A stretch of DNA of 64,000 nt from Alentia gelatinosa (Eukaryota; Annelida; Polychaeta; Phyllodocida; Polynoidae): NCBI GenBank assembly GCA_950022655.1, contig OX465589.1:29179970-29243969 (forward strand), read 5' to 3'. This document shows positions 20,910 through 31,211 of the stretch, piece by piece; within the stretch, counting starts at the first letter, position 1, and each line of letters starts with the position of its first letter. Under the pieces are notes generated by a model. It was not told the origin of the DNA, searched no databases, and worked only from the letters and a program-made list of their open reading frames with translations. A program made the position numbers and the translations under genes.

Positions 20910-23382
20910 ATGGCTGACCGTACCCCGTCTACGGAGGGTGAGTGCGAGCTCCCCTCACCACTGCCCGGATCCTCGGCCTCGGCTGAGCGGGGGGCAGATT
21001 TGGACGATGATGCTTTGCTCATCGGGTCAGATGATGGTGATTTTGACCTGGAAGGGGACGAGTCTGAGGACTCTGTTCTTCTTGGGGAAACCTGAGAGGA
21101 ACGACCCGGACAGGGAAAAAGTCACAACGGGAAGAAGTCCGAGGCGGCCCAGTCGTTCTCAGAGGAGGTACTTCTAGCAGATGGAGTCCAGGCTTGAGGT
21201 TTCTACTCAAAGCCTGGAAGATATGCTAGCTGGGATCCCAGATCCCAAGACGCGAGCCCTAGTGCAGTCAATGTACCAGCATTGGACTCCACCTGATGTG
21301 AAGTCGGCGGAAACCGGGACCTTTTTGGCCCCGGGTCCGGTAGCTAAGCCTGGGAGGACCGAGGTTGGTGCAGAGGCCGCCATGGAGACTGATTCGTCAG
21401 TTGGGGACGACTCTGTAGTAACGGAGCCGTCCAGCAAAGGTGATAAACCGGTGTCACAGCTGGCTAAACCCATGCTGGAGAAGTCTTTTAGTAACACTGA
21501 GGTGTCAAAACCTCAGGATGCTTCCAGGACTGAGCGACTCCGTCGTGCAGCCCGGGAACGGGCTGAGGCAGAGTTGGCAAAGAAGGAAGGTCGGCTGGAA
21601 TCGCGTGACTCGGGTAAAGGGAAATCTAAACACGGGAAGCAAGAGAAGTCGAAGGGGGCTGGGTTGAAAGGCTCGGACAAACCCGCGGCGCAAGCTGGAC
21701 CGAGTGTGGCTGTCGCTACACCGAGCACCTCCATGGGTGCCATGGGTGGCGAAGAGGTCAAGTGTTGGGGAACAGAGATGGACAGGGCTAAACCCCTGAC
21801 CAAATCTAACCCGGACAGTGATGGCGGTGATTTCCAGCCTGGCGTAAAGCGGGCTGGGAAGAGAACGGTGGCTCGACAGCTACCCGCCTCTTTGCTGGGC
21901 AAGACTTACACTTGCCTGGAAGATCTCCGTCATGGAAACCGACATTACATCCCAGATAGTGGTGGTTTAGATGGAACGTCTGACGACGAGGAATGGTTGG
22001 TTGACGAGGGTTCTCCCAACACCTTGTACATCGACCGGGTGAAAGGAGTGTCCCAAGTCAGCCGGCTTAAGTAGGAAGATCAGGTCAAAGACCGGATGGA
22101 AGAAGAATCCTGGCTGGTTCGGGAGTCTGATGCTATCCGCTTCAAACCATCGACGGATGTCAAAGGAGTCGGGGAACAAACGGTCCCATAGCCAGGAACC
22201 GTCTAGGGGTTCCTCGAAGGTTAGACGACGGGTCAAGAAGTTGTCATCCTCCTTGTCCAGCGAGGATGATACTTCTGGGCGATCCAGTCGAAAACTGAAG
22301 AAGAAGTTGGCTCCTAGTAAGAACACCATCGCTGACGTGGTGGAAGCTGCTTACCAGGCTACGCCAAGTTTGACTGAAGGACTAAAACTCCTCTCAGCCA
22401 AGGGTGAAGGGAACGTTCCAACTGCTTCTAAAGTAGGCGGACCCGTGGAAAAATCAGCTGAGACTCGTCCCAGCTCAAGTCTCCCGGGAGTTACCCCCAT
22501 CAGTAGAGGTGCTACCCAAGCACCCGGGAAAGTTGTGGATGACGAGGCCTTTCCGGCATTCCCATCACCAGCCAACTAGAGTCGCACATAGGTAGCAAGT
22601 TGGAAGGCCGCGTCCGAAGGGGCGCTCAGTCTCTCCATGAGAGCCTCGTTCAGGAGCTAGTTAACCTAGCCCGGTTCGAGGTGAAGGAAGCCACGAAGGT
22701 CCTGGCTAAACAATACGCGTCGGACCTAGAGGACGCGCGTATTGCGAAAACCACGGCCCAATCAAGGTTTACCCGGGCGGAAGCCCAGACCCATCGCCAA
22801 GATGAACGTTGTCTTTGGCATTTGGGAATGTCGCTCTACGACATCGGTGACGACCCGCAAGCCCTTGAGGAAGCGTGGTTGGCCCGACAAAGGAGCAGGG
22901 GAAGATTTCTTCAGTTCACCACGGAAGAATCAGATCCGACACGTCGGCAACTCGCCAGCATGTTGGGGTGGTCATCCGTGGGAGAAAGTTCCCACCAGGA
23001 CACTACATCCAGTACGGCCCAGCCTATGGATGTCAGTGTAGACACTCTGCTGTCGGGACAAGGTAAAATCCAACAGGATCCGACTGAAGTCCTACAGCCG
23101 AGGATGCCTCCCGCCATGATGCGGGCTGAAACATCGGCGAGGCCCTCCCAGGCTAAGCCGATGGATCAACCCGAGGAACAGGGTGAGGCAATGGGGATTA
23201 ATGCCAACATCATCCCGTTGGGGTCCGGAATCTTTTTAGATACCGGACCGACCTCTCTGCAGCAGTTGATGTCTCAGTTCCAGTCCACTGCGACCAGAGA
23301 GGACCGCCCCGGCAACGTCGGTTCCACCGACGACTACCACGCCCAGTCAGTCAGAAATTCTCGACCTCAAGATATCCTCTGA
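20910..23382 (+). pseudogene. Post-pol ORF of unknown function, element B1
   Basis: Broken coding region in env position but with no signal peptide or membrane segment. It opens with an acidic stretch (GADLDDDALLIGSDDGDFDLEG). Then come SLEDMLAGIPDPKTRALVQS, a Lys/Ser/Pro-rich low-complexity part with charged helix (RLRRAARERAEAELAKK), and the SLLGKTYTCLEDL region. A helical C-terminal part follows (LVQELVNLARFEVKEATK ... LGMSLYDIGDDP). About 315 nt containing a Cys/His cluster are deleted relative to B2, probably between CGGATGG direct repeats. I do not recognise the family. It may be a Gag-like or regulatory protein. Confidence 0.6.
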
Positions 23383-24785
23383 CGAGGATATCTAGGGTTG
23401 ACAACGACCGGCTTGATTGGTGCCTGATAGGCCGGGGAGACGCCGTCTAAACTCAGAACCGGCAGAGTCAACAACACTCCTGGATCCGAAGTCAGACGGG
23501 TAAGGGAAGTTCCGGGGAGGAAATTTTTTTTTCCGACCTAGCTACTTCCAGGACGGTCTCTCGAGAATAATTACTTAATCTCGATAAATCGTAGTGTGGC
23601 CTCCTAACCGGAATTCTGCACTTTCTCAGCGAACTGCAAGGATCGCTGGGAGGGGTAGAGGAAAGGTTAGGAGTGACCTATGATAAGCGATCCTGGGTTT
23701 GGGCTGAGGAAAGTCAGTAAAACAACTTCCCCAAGGCACAACCCTGGTTTCAGACGGCTGAAGGTTCTCTCGATGGTCAGGCCCGTAATAGGCCCCCATC
23801 ACGAAAACCTCCGGCCTGTGGTGTGGATTCCGTCCACACTAGTCTATGGTACCGGATAAGGAAGACCATGCCTTTCAGGTATGGAACTGACTTACCAGGT
23901 CTGTGTCGGAACTGAGTTCGTTGACTCGATAATGAGATAGTAGACGCAATCCCTGTTCTGTTGGATTGCGCTGACTATTTCTACCTTGGGTCGATGATCG
24001 TAAGTTCTGAATCCGGCTAAAAATTGGGGCCCTAATTGGTACTCGATTTAAGCCGAAGGAAACTATGCCAGTATAGATGGAGCCAAATAAAAGAACACTG
24101 ATACCACACACTCTTACCAGGTGGATGGAGAACTGTTTTTGCCTTTTTGGCCATTATTTCCGTATTCGGAAACTTTCCAACTAAGAAGGTGTCGAGCGAG
24201 GCTGACCCTTCTTCTACATATGGATGTCTTCCAAACTGAAGAACAGTGGGAAGCCCAGCACCCGCCAGTATCGGGCTGAACGTAGTAGGTCTGCTACACC
24301 GGTGGGCCAGCTGGGCTCGATACTCAAGAAGAGAAAGAAAACAACAACTCACCCGCCGGGAGCCTACAATGGATTTCAACAAGATCCGGAACGGCTGGAG
24401 GCAGGGTGCTCGACAGGCCGGGCTGACCACCTGTAGGTCCGCGACTGTCGAGTCTTCCCTGCCCAACCCTCAAGAATACGCTCCCGGGCTCAAGATGGGT
24501 GAATATCACATTCATTCAAGGTGCTAGCGAGGCTAGTCCTTCATTATTCAAATGTTGTTTCTTCTTTCCTAAATGTTGTATCTTCCATATTTTTAATATA
24601 ACTTCTCCGTCTTACAATTCCACCTTTTTCACTTATACATTGGTATCAGTGAATTCTTGTGAACACCAGGAAGCTAGAGAGTAGACCAAGAACTGCTGGA
24701 TTTACGTTATAATTTTTAATTGGGATGTCCCCTAGCTGCATAATGGCTGCCTTGGTCCCCCCGTAGTAAAAACCGGGAGGGGTAA
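23383..24785 (+). other. 3' noncoding region of B1 with polypurine tract
   Basis: About 1.4 kb conserved with B2 (61028-62418). Small ORFs on both strands look incidental. It ends with the purine-rich AACCGGGAGGGGTAA immediately before LTR-B, a suitable plus-strand primer. Confidence 0.7.
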
Positions 24786-24991
24786 TGTAGTGGGGTGGGA
24801 ATCCAGCAGTGTTCGTTTATTTCAAGGAAGGTGGCGCGACATGCCGATCCTTACAGTGTAGTGATTCCGGACAACGCCGAACACGGGAGTGGCGCGGCGG
24901 AGGCTGGGATTACGTAACGCTGGGTATATATACTCAGCGTTCACAGTAGGTCGACAGGCTGTCCTCGCGCGTCTCTTCTACGGAACAGACC
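24786..24991 (+). repeat. First half of LTR-B (3' LTR of B1), split by element A2
   Basis: Begins TGTAGTGG after the polypurine tract. It carries a TATA box (TATATATA, 24925-24932) and ends at GACC (24988-24991), where element A2 is inserted. It continues at 49961-50285, giving a reconstructed LTR of about 531 bp with TGTAGTGG...CCACAACA ends. Confidence 0.85.
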
Positions 24992-27210
24992 TATTCTGGT
25001 GGTCTACGGGTTAATTAGTGATGTTAATTACTGTATTACATAAGTGGAGGAGAATTAGTAACAAGTCTGTACGTACACGCTTAGAAGTCCTACGTGAGTG
25101 CATAGTGACGTCTAGCGTGAGGCTTTCCTAGCTTAGTTGCCTTTAATCAAACCCTTGTGCCATCTAGTGGCCAAGTTGGGAAACTACTGAAACATCTAAC
25201 GTGCTGATTACGGCATGTTGTGGCCATGAAACGAATTACAGATTTTCTTAGTTAAGTTATAAGGAGGGTGTCGACACCTAGTGGTGAACGTAGGTAAACT
25301 GGGCGTTGATTCACCCCCTACGACTCGAAGGAATAGCTCAACACATGTCTGTAACTCATTGACTAATTAGTTACGTCCATCCCTAATTCATAACCATCTG
25401 ATTATACGTAGTTCCGTGGCAGAGATGGAAACTACGCCAATCTCCGTAAGTCACGTTATTTCCAAGTAATCATACGTATTCTTAATTCCTTATATTAAGT
25501 TAAGTAATTAGATAATTATTACAACCGTACCATTAATTAATTATGTGATATCATGGGGAAGGTAAGAGCAACTCCAAAGGCTAAGTGTTTGCGCAAGGCC
25601 ACCAGACTCTGTACCCCTTGCGCACAATGAGGCCACCTAATGGGACCTTTAATTAAGGTGTATAAGATCTAATGTTGATATTAAGTAAGCTCTAATAAAT
25701 TATTAGTTTCGTGTCTTTACTATCATGGATGAGGACGAGATGAATGTATGTTTGATATTCTTTTAATCAAGGCAAACGTTTCACAGTAGAAGAACTACAA
25801 AGGCATAAATAAGAATCACATATCATTGGTTCATTATAAGCAAGTCAGTTCATGAACAACATGATGTTGATAGACAATGTAAGAGTCAGACACCTAAGTC
25901 CCAACACAGTTAGATTTAATAAGGTGTCTGAAAACGAACCATGTAATCAAGAGAGATTACAATAATTCAAAGTTCGAGTTCTTCTTAGGCACTGTCCCAA
26001 AGTCTTGTCACAGAGTGGAGACACTCGTACTCAGAGTTTGACAAAAGAGAATGAACTGTAATAACAGTAACTCAAAACAATGCAAGGTGTTTGCAGCATT
26101 AACTCACCAGTCTAAGTGAATGTCCGAAGTGAACTCACGAGATTCCTAAAGTCACTAATAAACTTTGATCCTTCCGAATGGAGAGTTGGAGGGAAGTAGA
26201 AGTGAAGTATATAAGTGAAGACGTTCGAATGTGAACGTTAATAGATCGAAAGATTCCTATGTATGTCCTTTACAGAAGTTGTGTCCTTGGAGAGTCCCAA
26301 TCCAAGTCACTTTCTACTATCTGAGTCCGCTAGGCAAAACGCCTTAGCTGAGCCTATCAGATATAATATTACTGCAGAATCCGCGCACTTCTGCCGGTAT
26401 CCGGAGCCAAGCAGAACGCGTCCGATTCGCAGGAGGTGGTGGTAGAGACTGACGATACGGTCAGCTCGGGAGCAGATCGAAAATGAGCATTTTCTAAAGG
26501 ATCATGGGAAATTTGGAATAGATCTCGTTTTGAGTTCATGCGGGTCCGAGACACGCGTGGCTATGTTAATGCCGCGGGAATTCGGGAATACCCTGAGAGG
26601 GGACTTCCCCAGGGAACTCCAGAGGCGACCCTCAGTCGTCACAGTGACGTCAGAGGGTCTATTCCCAGAAGCGCGGTGTTCCCCAGAGGCTAGCTAGTAG
26701 TATAAGGAACATCGCTTCTGTCATGGCTATCTACTCTGAAGTATAACCAGCCTATAACGTGGCTTAGCAGATAACCATGATTAACACCTTAACATGTAGT
26801 GTCAAATACTAACACCAAATACCGATGTATGTTGTTTAACACCAATACTCAATGCCAATACTAACACCCAAAAGCAGCACTCAACAGTGAGTGCATAATG
26901 ATAACACTAACACTCAACACCGAGTGCGTAATGGTAATACTTCCAGTGTCAACACTCAACACCGAGTGCGTGATGGTAATACCTCTAATATTAACACTCA
27001 TTAAATACTAATACCTAACGAAAACACTTGATACCATACAAAACAGTTGCCAGTATAGTTTCCTTCCTCTTGGTACTTATACATGATACGTTACATTTCT
27101 ATACTTATACATATTAGATTCTATTTTTAATACCTAATAAAACAACATTTTAATATACTTTCATTTTCATAATTATACATTCTTTTGTGCTTAGCTTTGG
27201 TTACAGCACA
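24992..27210 (-). repeat. 3' LTR of element A2 (2219 bp, with a 399-bp extra block)
   Basis: Aligns to the 5' LTRs end to end except for a block at 25398-25796. Its left end is TATTCTGG where the others have TGTTCTGG, and its right end is CAGCACA. The tandem hairpin repeats recur at about 26876-27000. The sequence outside its right edge differs from that beside the other LTRs, as expected if that edge faces the interior of the element. Confidence 0.88.
25398..25796. other. 399-bp extra block within the A2 3' LTR
   Basis: AT-rich segment absent from the other two LTR copies, lying between CATAACCAT and ACAAAGGC. It contains GGTGTATAAGATC (TATA-like) and ATTAATTAATTA runs. No clear target duplication or inverted ends. 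It could be an insertion, or a piece lost from the 5' LTRs. Confidence 0.65.
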
Positions 27211-28039
27211 CTCTTCCGGGTTTGGCTTGAAGACACGGTCTTTGATCACAAAAAGATCAACTAGCTTGTCTTCAACAATCATTCCTTAGTTCTTTGCTTT
27301 GTTTCCCATAAATTTATTATTATTATTAAATCGTTACTTGGGTTAGGAACCTATAGAAAAATAAAACACATAGGGTAAAATACATCCATCATGCAACATT
27401 ATACGGCACACACTACTTTTGTTTATAGCCTTGTCAGTCAAGCTGCAAGGACAAGAGTTTCAAGTACTTCTTTTATAGGAAAAAATGACAACATGCAGTA
27501 CGAACACGCCCCATTATGCACAGTAGGACTGCATAATTACATGCAGTAAAACTGTACGATTAATAATAACCAGCCCATGTAGATACATGAGAAATAGCCA
27601 ATCACACGAAAAGAGAAACACTTCTTAAAGTGAGGACCATAGCAGAAAGTACCCATAGATGACAATCTCTAGGATAGTCGTTCGTAAACTTGTGGAAGGG
27701 GGACCGGCGGTAAATCACCAGTTCTCCTTGGAGCGGGGGGAGCGGAAGCTCCACCCACAACAGGTGCTGACGAGACCGGTGCTGAAGCTCGTTCATGCAA
27801 ACGAACAGCAGCACGCTCCATACCGACTAATGCTCGCTCCGCCGAGACGTCCGCACCGATACGTGTCCAACCAGCGTCCACTACACATGGGAAGGACGTG
27901 GGCACTGGAGATGCTATCCCAGCCGAAAAGCGCAGCAAACGAGACAAAGTGGCACGCTTGCCAGTCCCCAGGAGTTGGCGAGCCAACTTACGGGAAACCG
28001 TCAAAGACGAGGGCAATGGCAGAGCCGTAACAGGCCTAC
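27211..28039 (-). other. A2 region between env-side MITE and 3' LTR, with purine tract
   Basis: On the minus strand the LTR is preceded by CCCGGAAGAG, a short purine run that may act as polypurine tract. The rest is AT-rich with a GC-richer part from 27.7 kb. A 159-codon minus ORF (28148-27669) starts inside the MITE, so I do not call it a gene. Confidence 0.5.
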
Positions 28040-28918
28040 CTGGGCCCTGTTTTTCAGTCACGACATCGTCGGCCAACGATACCGTACGATCGTTCAGCGA
28101 TTTCACGACATTCTGGAAGACACAAAATGGCCGCTGTTCTATAGACACGATCGTAGTGCGGCACGGACGATCGCCGCGAAAAATGTCGGCCGCTGCGACA
28201 AGTATAGAACTGTCTTAGGTTCTATAACACATCACTGTGCATATATAGATGACTTTTCCGCTTCCCGACGGAATTAAGCCATGAAATTTTAACACGAGTA
28301 AGGGGTACATATAACCTATAATCGTACCAAATATGAAGAAGAACGGCCGTATCGTTATGAAGTTATCGGCGTTTGAATATGACACGTTGAGCTATCGATC
28401 GGATATCGTACACGCACTCTCCGAGCAGATCTTCCGCGGTATAGCGCCCGGAATCTCTGCTGGGAGAGTGAAGTAAGCGCAGTCGATGTCAAGGTCGCCG
28501 CATAAATTAGATCACGTGATGGTAGGGGTGCACTGGCCACCAGAGCAGCATTTGGTATGACGAATTTCAAACGCCGATAACTTCATAACGGTGTGGCCGA
28601 TTTTCTTCATATTCGGTACGATTATAGGTTATATGTATACCTTACTCGTGTGAAAATTTCAGCACTTAATTCTAGCGGAAAGTGAAGTTGCGCATTCGCT
28701 ACGACATATCTAGAGTGGTCTTAGACCTACGACACTTGTAGCTTCACTTTCCGGTCCATTGGCCACTGAGTGTCGTGACTATAGCACACCTCACACCGCC
28801 CTACGTGTCGTAGAGCGGCGATAATTGTCCGACCCTGTAAAATGTCGCGACTATAGCACACTCAGAGCAAAAACATGTCATTCATAACGATTGTCGTGAC
28901 TGAAAAACAGGGCCCTGG
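28040..28918. mobile_element. Foldback MITE with 24-bp inverted ends
   Basis: About 879 bp. The left end at 28040 reads CTGGGCCCTGTTTTTCAGTC and the right end (28892-28918) is its complement apart from one base, so 24 bp match (GGGCCCTG...CACGACA). A second, longer inverted repeat lies inside: about 28277-28376 pairs with about 28566-28663. The ends resemble hAT-type CAGGG termini. An 8-bp target duplication is not convincing (ACAGGCCT/ACAGGTCA at best). It ends 22 bp from the env stop codon. No coding capacity seen. Confidence 0.8.
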
Positions 28919-28940
28919 AGACAGGTCAGATGCATAGAGG

Positions 28941-31211
28941 TTACAACTGGATAGTAAGTCGAGAACGGAAGAACAATTGGTGAACCACACAATCACGAAT
29001 CAGCACCTCACCCTCCATATAGATCTGATCATATGGGAGGAGGGTTTCTCCAAGAAAGACCGTCTCCATGATATCTGGGGCTGCTATCTGAATATACAGC
29101 CCGTCAGTCGTGACAGTCTTATGGGAACGATGCCACTTTACCGCAAAGAAGACAACCAATGCAATCAGTATCAAGATGACAACAGAAACGGCCGAATCCT
29201 TAGCAGCAGCCGACTCACAGACAACCGGAGGAGGGCAAGTCGGGACATAGTCGATAGCCACAGCTGCCGCATGTGTAACCACCTGTGCAGCGGTCATGCC
29301 AAAAACAACACGCCGCAGATAGCACAACGCCGTGCATCCCAAACAGATAGCAAGAATGATCAGGATTACCAGACCGATAGTGGCCCATGGGATGCCAAAA
29401 GATCTTTCCGCCTTAAGAGCCAGTTCCTCAAATGCTAATTTAGCAGAACTGTCCTCTAGACGTTTGCGGAGATCAGCCGTGTCGAACCGAGCGGGCCGAC
29501 CTTCGAACGTTTCGTCCAAAAGCTCACGGAGGTCCGCTGGAATTGGTTCCATTACCACCTCTAGCTGGCTATTGTCCAATAAAGTTCTGGACCAGACATG
29601 CACGTCGAGGCTCAGTTTGAGCAAATCATGCGAGGGGTACCGAATGATACTCGACTGTTCCCTTCGCCTACACGCTTTCAAAGAATAGGGTATCCAAGCC
29701 CTAGCTGTCTGGAATGCACAATCGCAGGGAATACGTACAACCGCATAGTAATTGATGATCTGGGCAAGTGGAGGACGACTGCCACAAATCAGCTGCCCAC
29801 TAGTTCTGCACTCGAAACCGTCCTCTAGATAGACAGCCAATTCTGGAAACGTAGGGTGGAACAGGTAATCCCTATCACAGAACCCTGCGATGGCCGACGC
29901 GTCATCACGCAGCAAAGCTGCGACGCAGGAAGATTCAGTGAGTCTCTTCATGTACAGCACATCCGGGCAAAGCGTCACCGTATCCCCATAACATGCAGCC
30001 CAATTAACGTCCACCATAGGGATATAGTAGGACTGACTAATTGAAACTGCCACTTGACTAGGAAGGTCACGAATCTGAACAGCATCAGGACCATCAGCGT
30101 CGCTAACATGCACTGGGACTGGGAACGAGACTACCCTATACACTCGGAACAAGTGTTCCTCAGACACCACCGGAAAACGGATGTTGACAATAAAATTGAC
30201 ACCATCACGGAAGCATGTGGGTCGAGCATTCTCATAATAGAACGTCGTAGCCTCAAATGCAATCGCAAAGCGTGGATACGATCGTTTCAAATATCTATTA
30301 GCCACCTGAACAGCACGACCCAACACACTAGAGGTGAAGATCTTAGGGGACAGGTGACCTCGACAGGTGAGACGCAATTCAGTGGCGTATGAGTCAAGGA
30401 CACGAAGAAGTTCCACATAGTGCAAAGCCCTACCCATTTTAGCACGCATGGTCACTGCCAGTAGAGACTGAAACACTCGGACGCCCTCAATTTCACCCCT
30501 AAAAATAGCAGAGGCGTTACTGAACTGATGGAGCATCTGGTCAAGAAAACCTCTTATGCCTTCAAAAGTCTCATCAATAGCACGAAACTGCTGTTCCAAA
30601 CGAGTCGTTAATTCACGCTTAATATCACCAAGTTCAGTCATCATGTCAGCATGGACATCCAACCGTTTGGTGTTCATGTCTACGTCATCCGCAAGAGCTG
30701 TACCAAACAGATGATACGAAAGCTCACCAATCAGATTGAGAACAGGAATACCTCCACGAGTAACCCGACTATGCAACCTGGAATAGTCCACAGAGACATT
30801 CCTCAAGGGTTTAACCATATCCATGAGACGCGCCCGTTCCTGAAAGAAACACTTGGCGTACGACTCAAGAATACTATCCAGCCACACATCCACAGCTTCA
30901 ACTCGCTGACAGGCCAGATGGAGTGGCTTACTCCATCGAGGATCGTCATACCGATGAGCTCTGTCATTACAAAGGTGAATAGTGGCCATCAAGGGATTAA
31001 CCTTAGTGTCCTTAGGGATATGAACCCTAAAGGCCTGAACCACATGACTTGTGTCTGCCATAGAGATAAGACGTCCAGGTGTAAAGACAATGCCATACTT
31101 CTCTCTACTAACAACACGAAGATTCTCGGGAGTAGCCATGACTGCAGAAAAACCCGAAATAAGCATAGAGGAGTATACACAGAACAAAAGAGGAACACGT
31201 ATAAAAGCCAT
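28941..31211 (-). CDS. env: F-type envelope fusion glycoprotein (Env) of element A2
   Basis: Intact 756-codon ORF with an ATG start. Signal peptide at residues 1-26 (basic start, then LLFCVYSSMLISG). Furin-like RVTR at 149-152 is followed by a Gly-rich hydrophobic fusion-peptide-like segment (153-170, ending LFG) and an acidic DDVD motif. This arrangement is known from baculovirus F and errantivirus Env proteins. A helical heptad-like region spans about 179-260. The Cys-rich ectodomain runs to about 600. Hydrophobic segments lie at 608-631 and 674-692, where one is usual, and the C-terminal tail has YxxI-type motifs. The role would be membrane fusion at cell entry. It sits on the same strand as gag-pol, between pol and the 3' LTR. 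The family call rests on pattern, without a database search. Confidence 0.8.
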   Translation of the reverse strand: MAFIRVPLLFCVYSSMLISGFSAVMATPENLRVVSREKYGIVFTPGRLISMADTSHVVQAFRVHIPKDTKVNPLMATIHLCNDRAHRYDDPRWSKPLHLACQRVEAVDVWLDSILESYAKCFFQERARLMDMVKPLRNVSVDYSRLHSRVTRGGIPVLNLIGELSYHLFGTALADDVDMNTKRLDVHADMMTELGDIKRELTTRLEQQFRAIDETFEGIRGFLDQMLHQFSNASAIFRGEIEGVRVFQSLLAVTMRAKMGRALHYVELLRVLDSYATELRLTCRGHLSPKIFTSSVLGRAVQVANRYLKRSYPRFAIAFEATTFYYENARPTCFRDGVNFIVNIRFPVVSEEHLFRVYRVVSFPVPVHVSDADGPDAVQIRDLPSQVAVSISQSYYIPMVDVNWAACYGDTVTLCPDVLYMKRLTESSCVAALLRDDASAIAGFCDRDYLFHPTFPELAVYLEDGFECRTSGQLICGSRPPLAQIINYYAVVRIPCDCAFQTARAWIPYSLKACRRREQSSIIRYPSHDLLKLSLDVHVWSRTLLDNSQLEVVMEPIPADLRELLDETFEGRPARFDTADLRKRLEDSSAKLAFEELALKAERSFGIPWATIGLVILIILAICLGCTALCYLRRVVFGMTAAQVVTHAAAVAIDYVPTCPPPVVCESAAAKDSAVSVVILILIALVVFFAVKWHRSHKTVTTDGLYIQIAAPDIMETVFLGETLLPYDQIYMEGEVLIRDCVVHQLFFRSRLTIQL

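Larger units (their letters stand above)
14702..24991 (+). mobile_element. Element B1: 5'-truncated Ty3/gypsy element with a post-pol ORF
   Basis: Plus-strand element beginning abruptly inside gag, with no 5' LTR or primer site. It runs gag, protease, RT, RNase H, integrase with GPY/F, a promoter plus extra ORF, polypurine tract (about 24772-24785) and the first half of LTR-B. Its sister is 52928-62521. The identical truncation point in both copies shows it was truncated before duplication. It is interrupted at 18364-18739 by a TTAA MITE and at 24992 by element A2. Confidence 0.9.

Noticed and set aside
24032..24466. 144-codon minus-strand ORF shared by B1 and B2
   Set aside because: The sister copies are nearly identical everywhere, so an open frame on the noncoding strand is expected. 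No domain seen.
24992..27210. Solo LTR of family A
   Set aside because: The sequences flanking it do not match each other, while its left GACC matches the right flank of the LTR at 48137-49956, and its right edge has an interior-type purine tract. It is better read as the 3' LTR of A2.
27669..28148. 159-codon Pro-rich minus ORF downstream of env
   Set aside because: Its start lies inside the MITE inverted end and its body is GC-driven low complexity. A hidden accessory gene is possible but unsupported.
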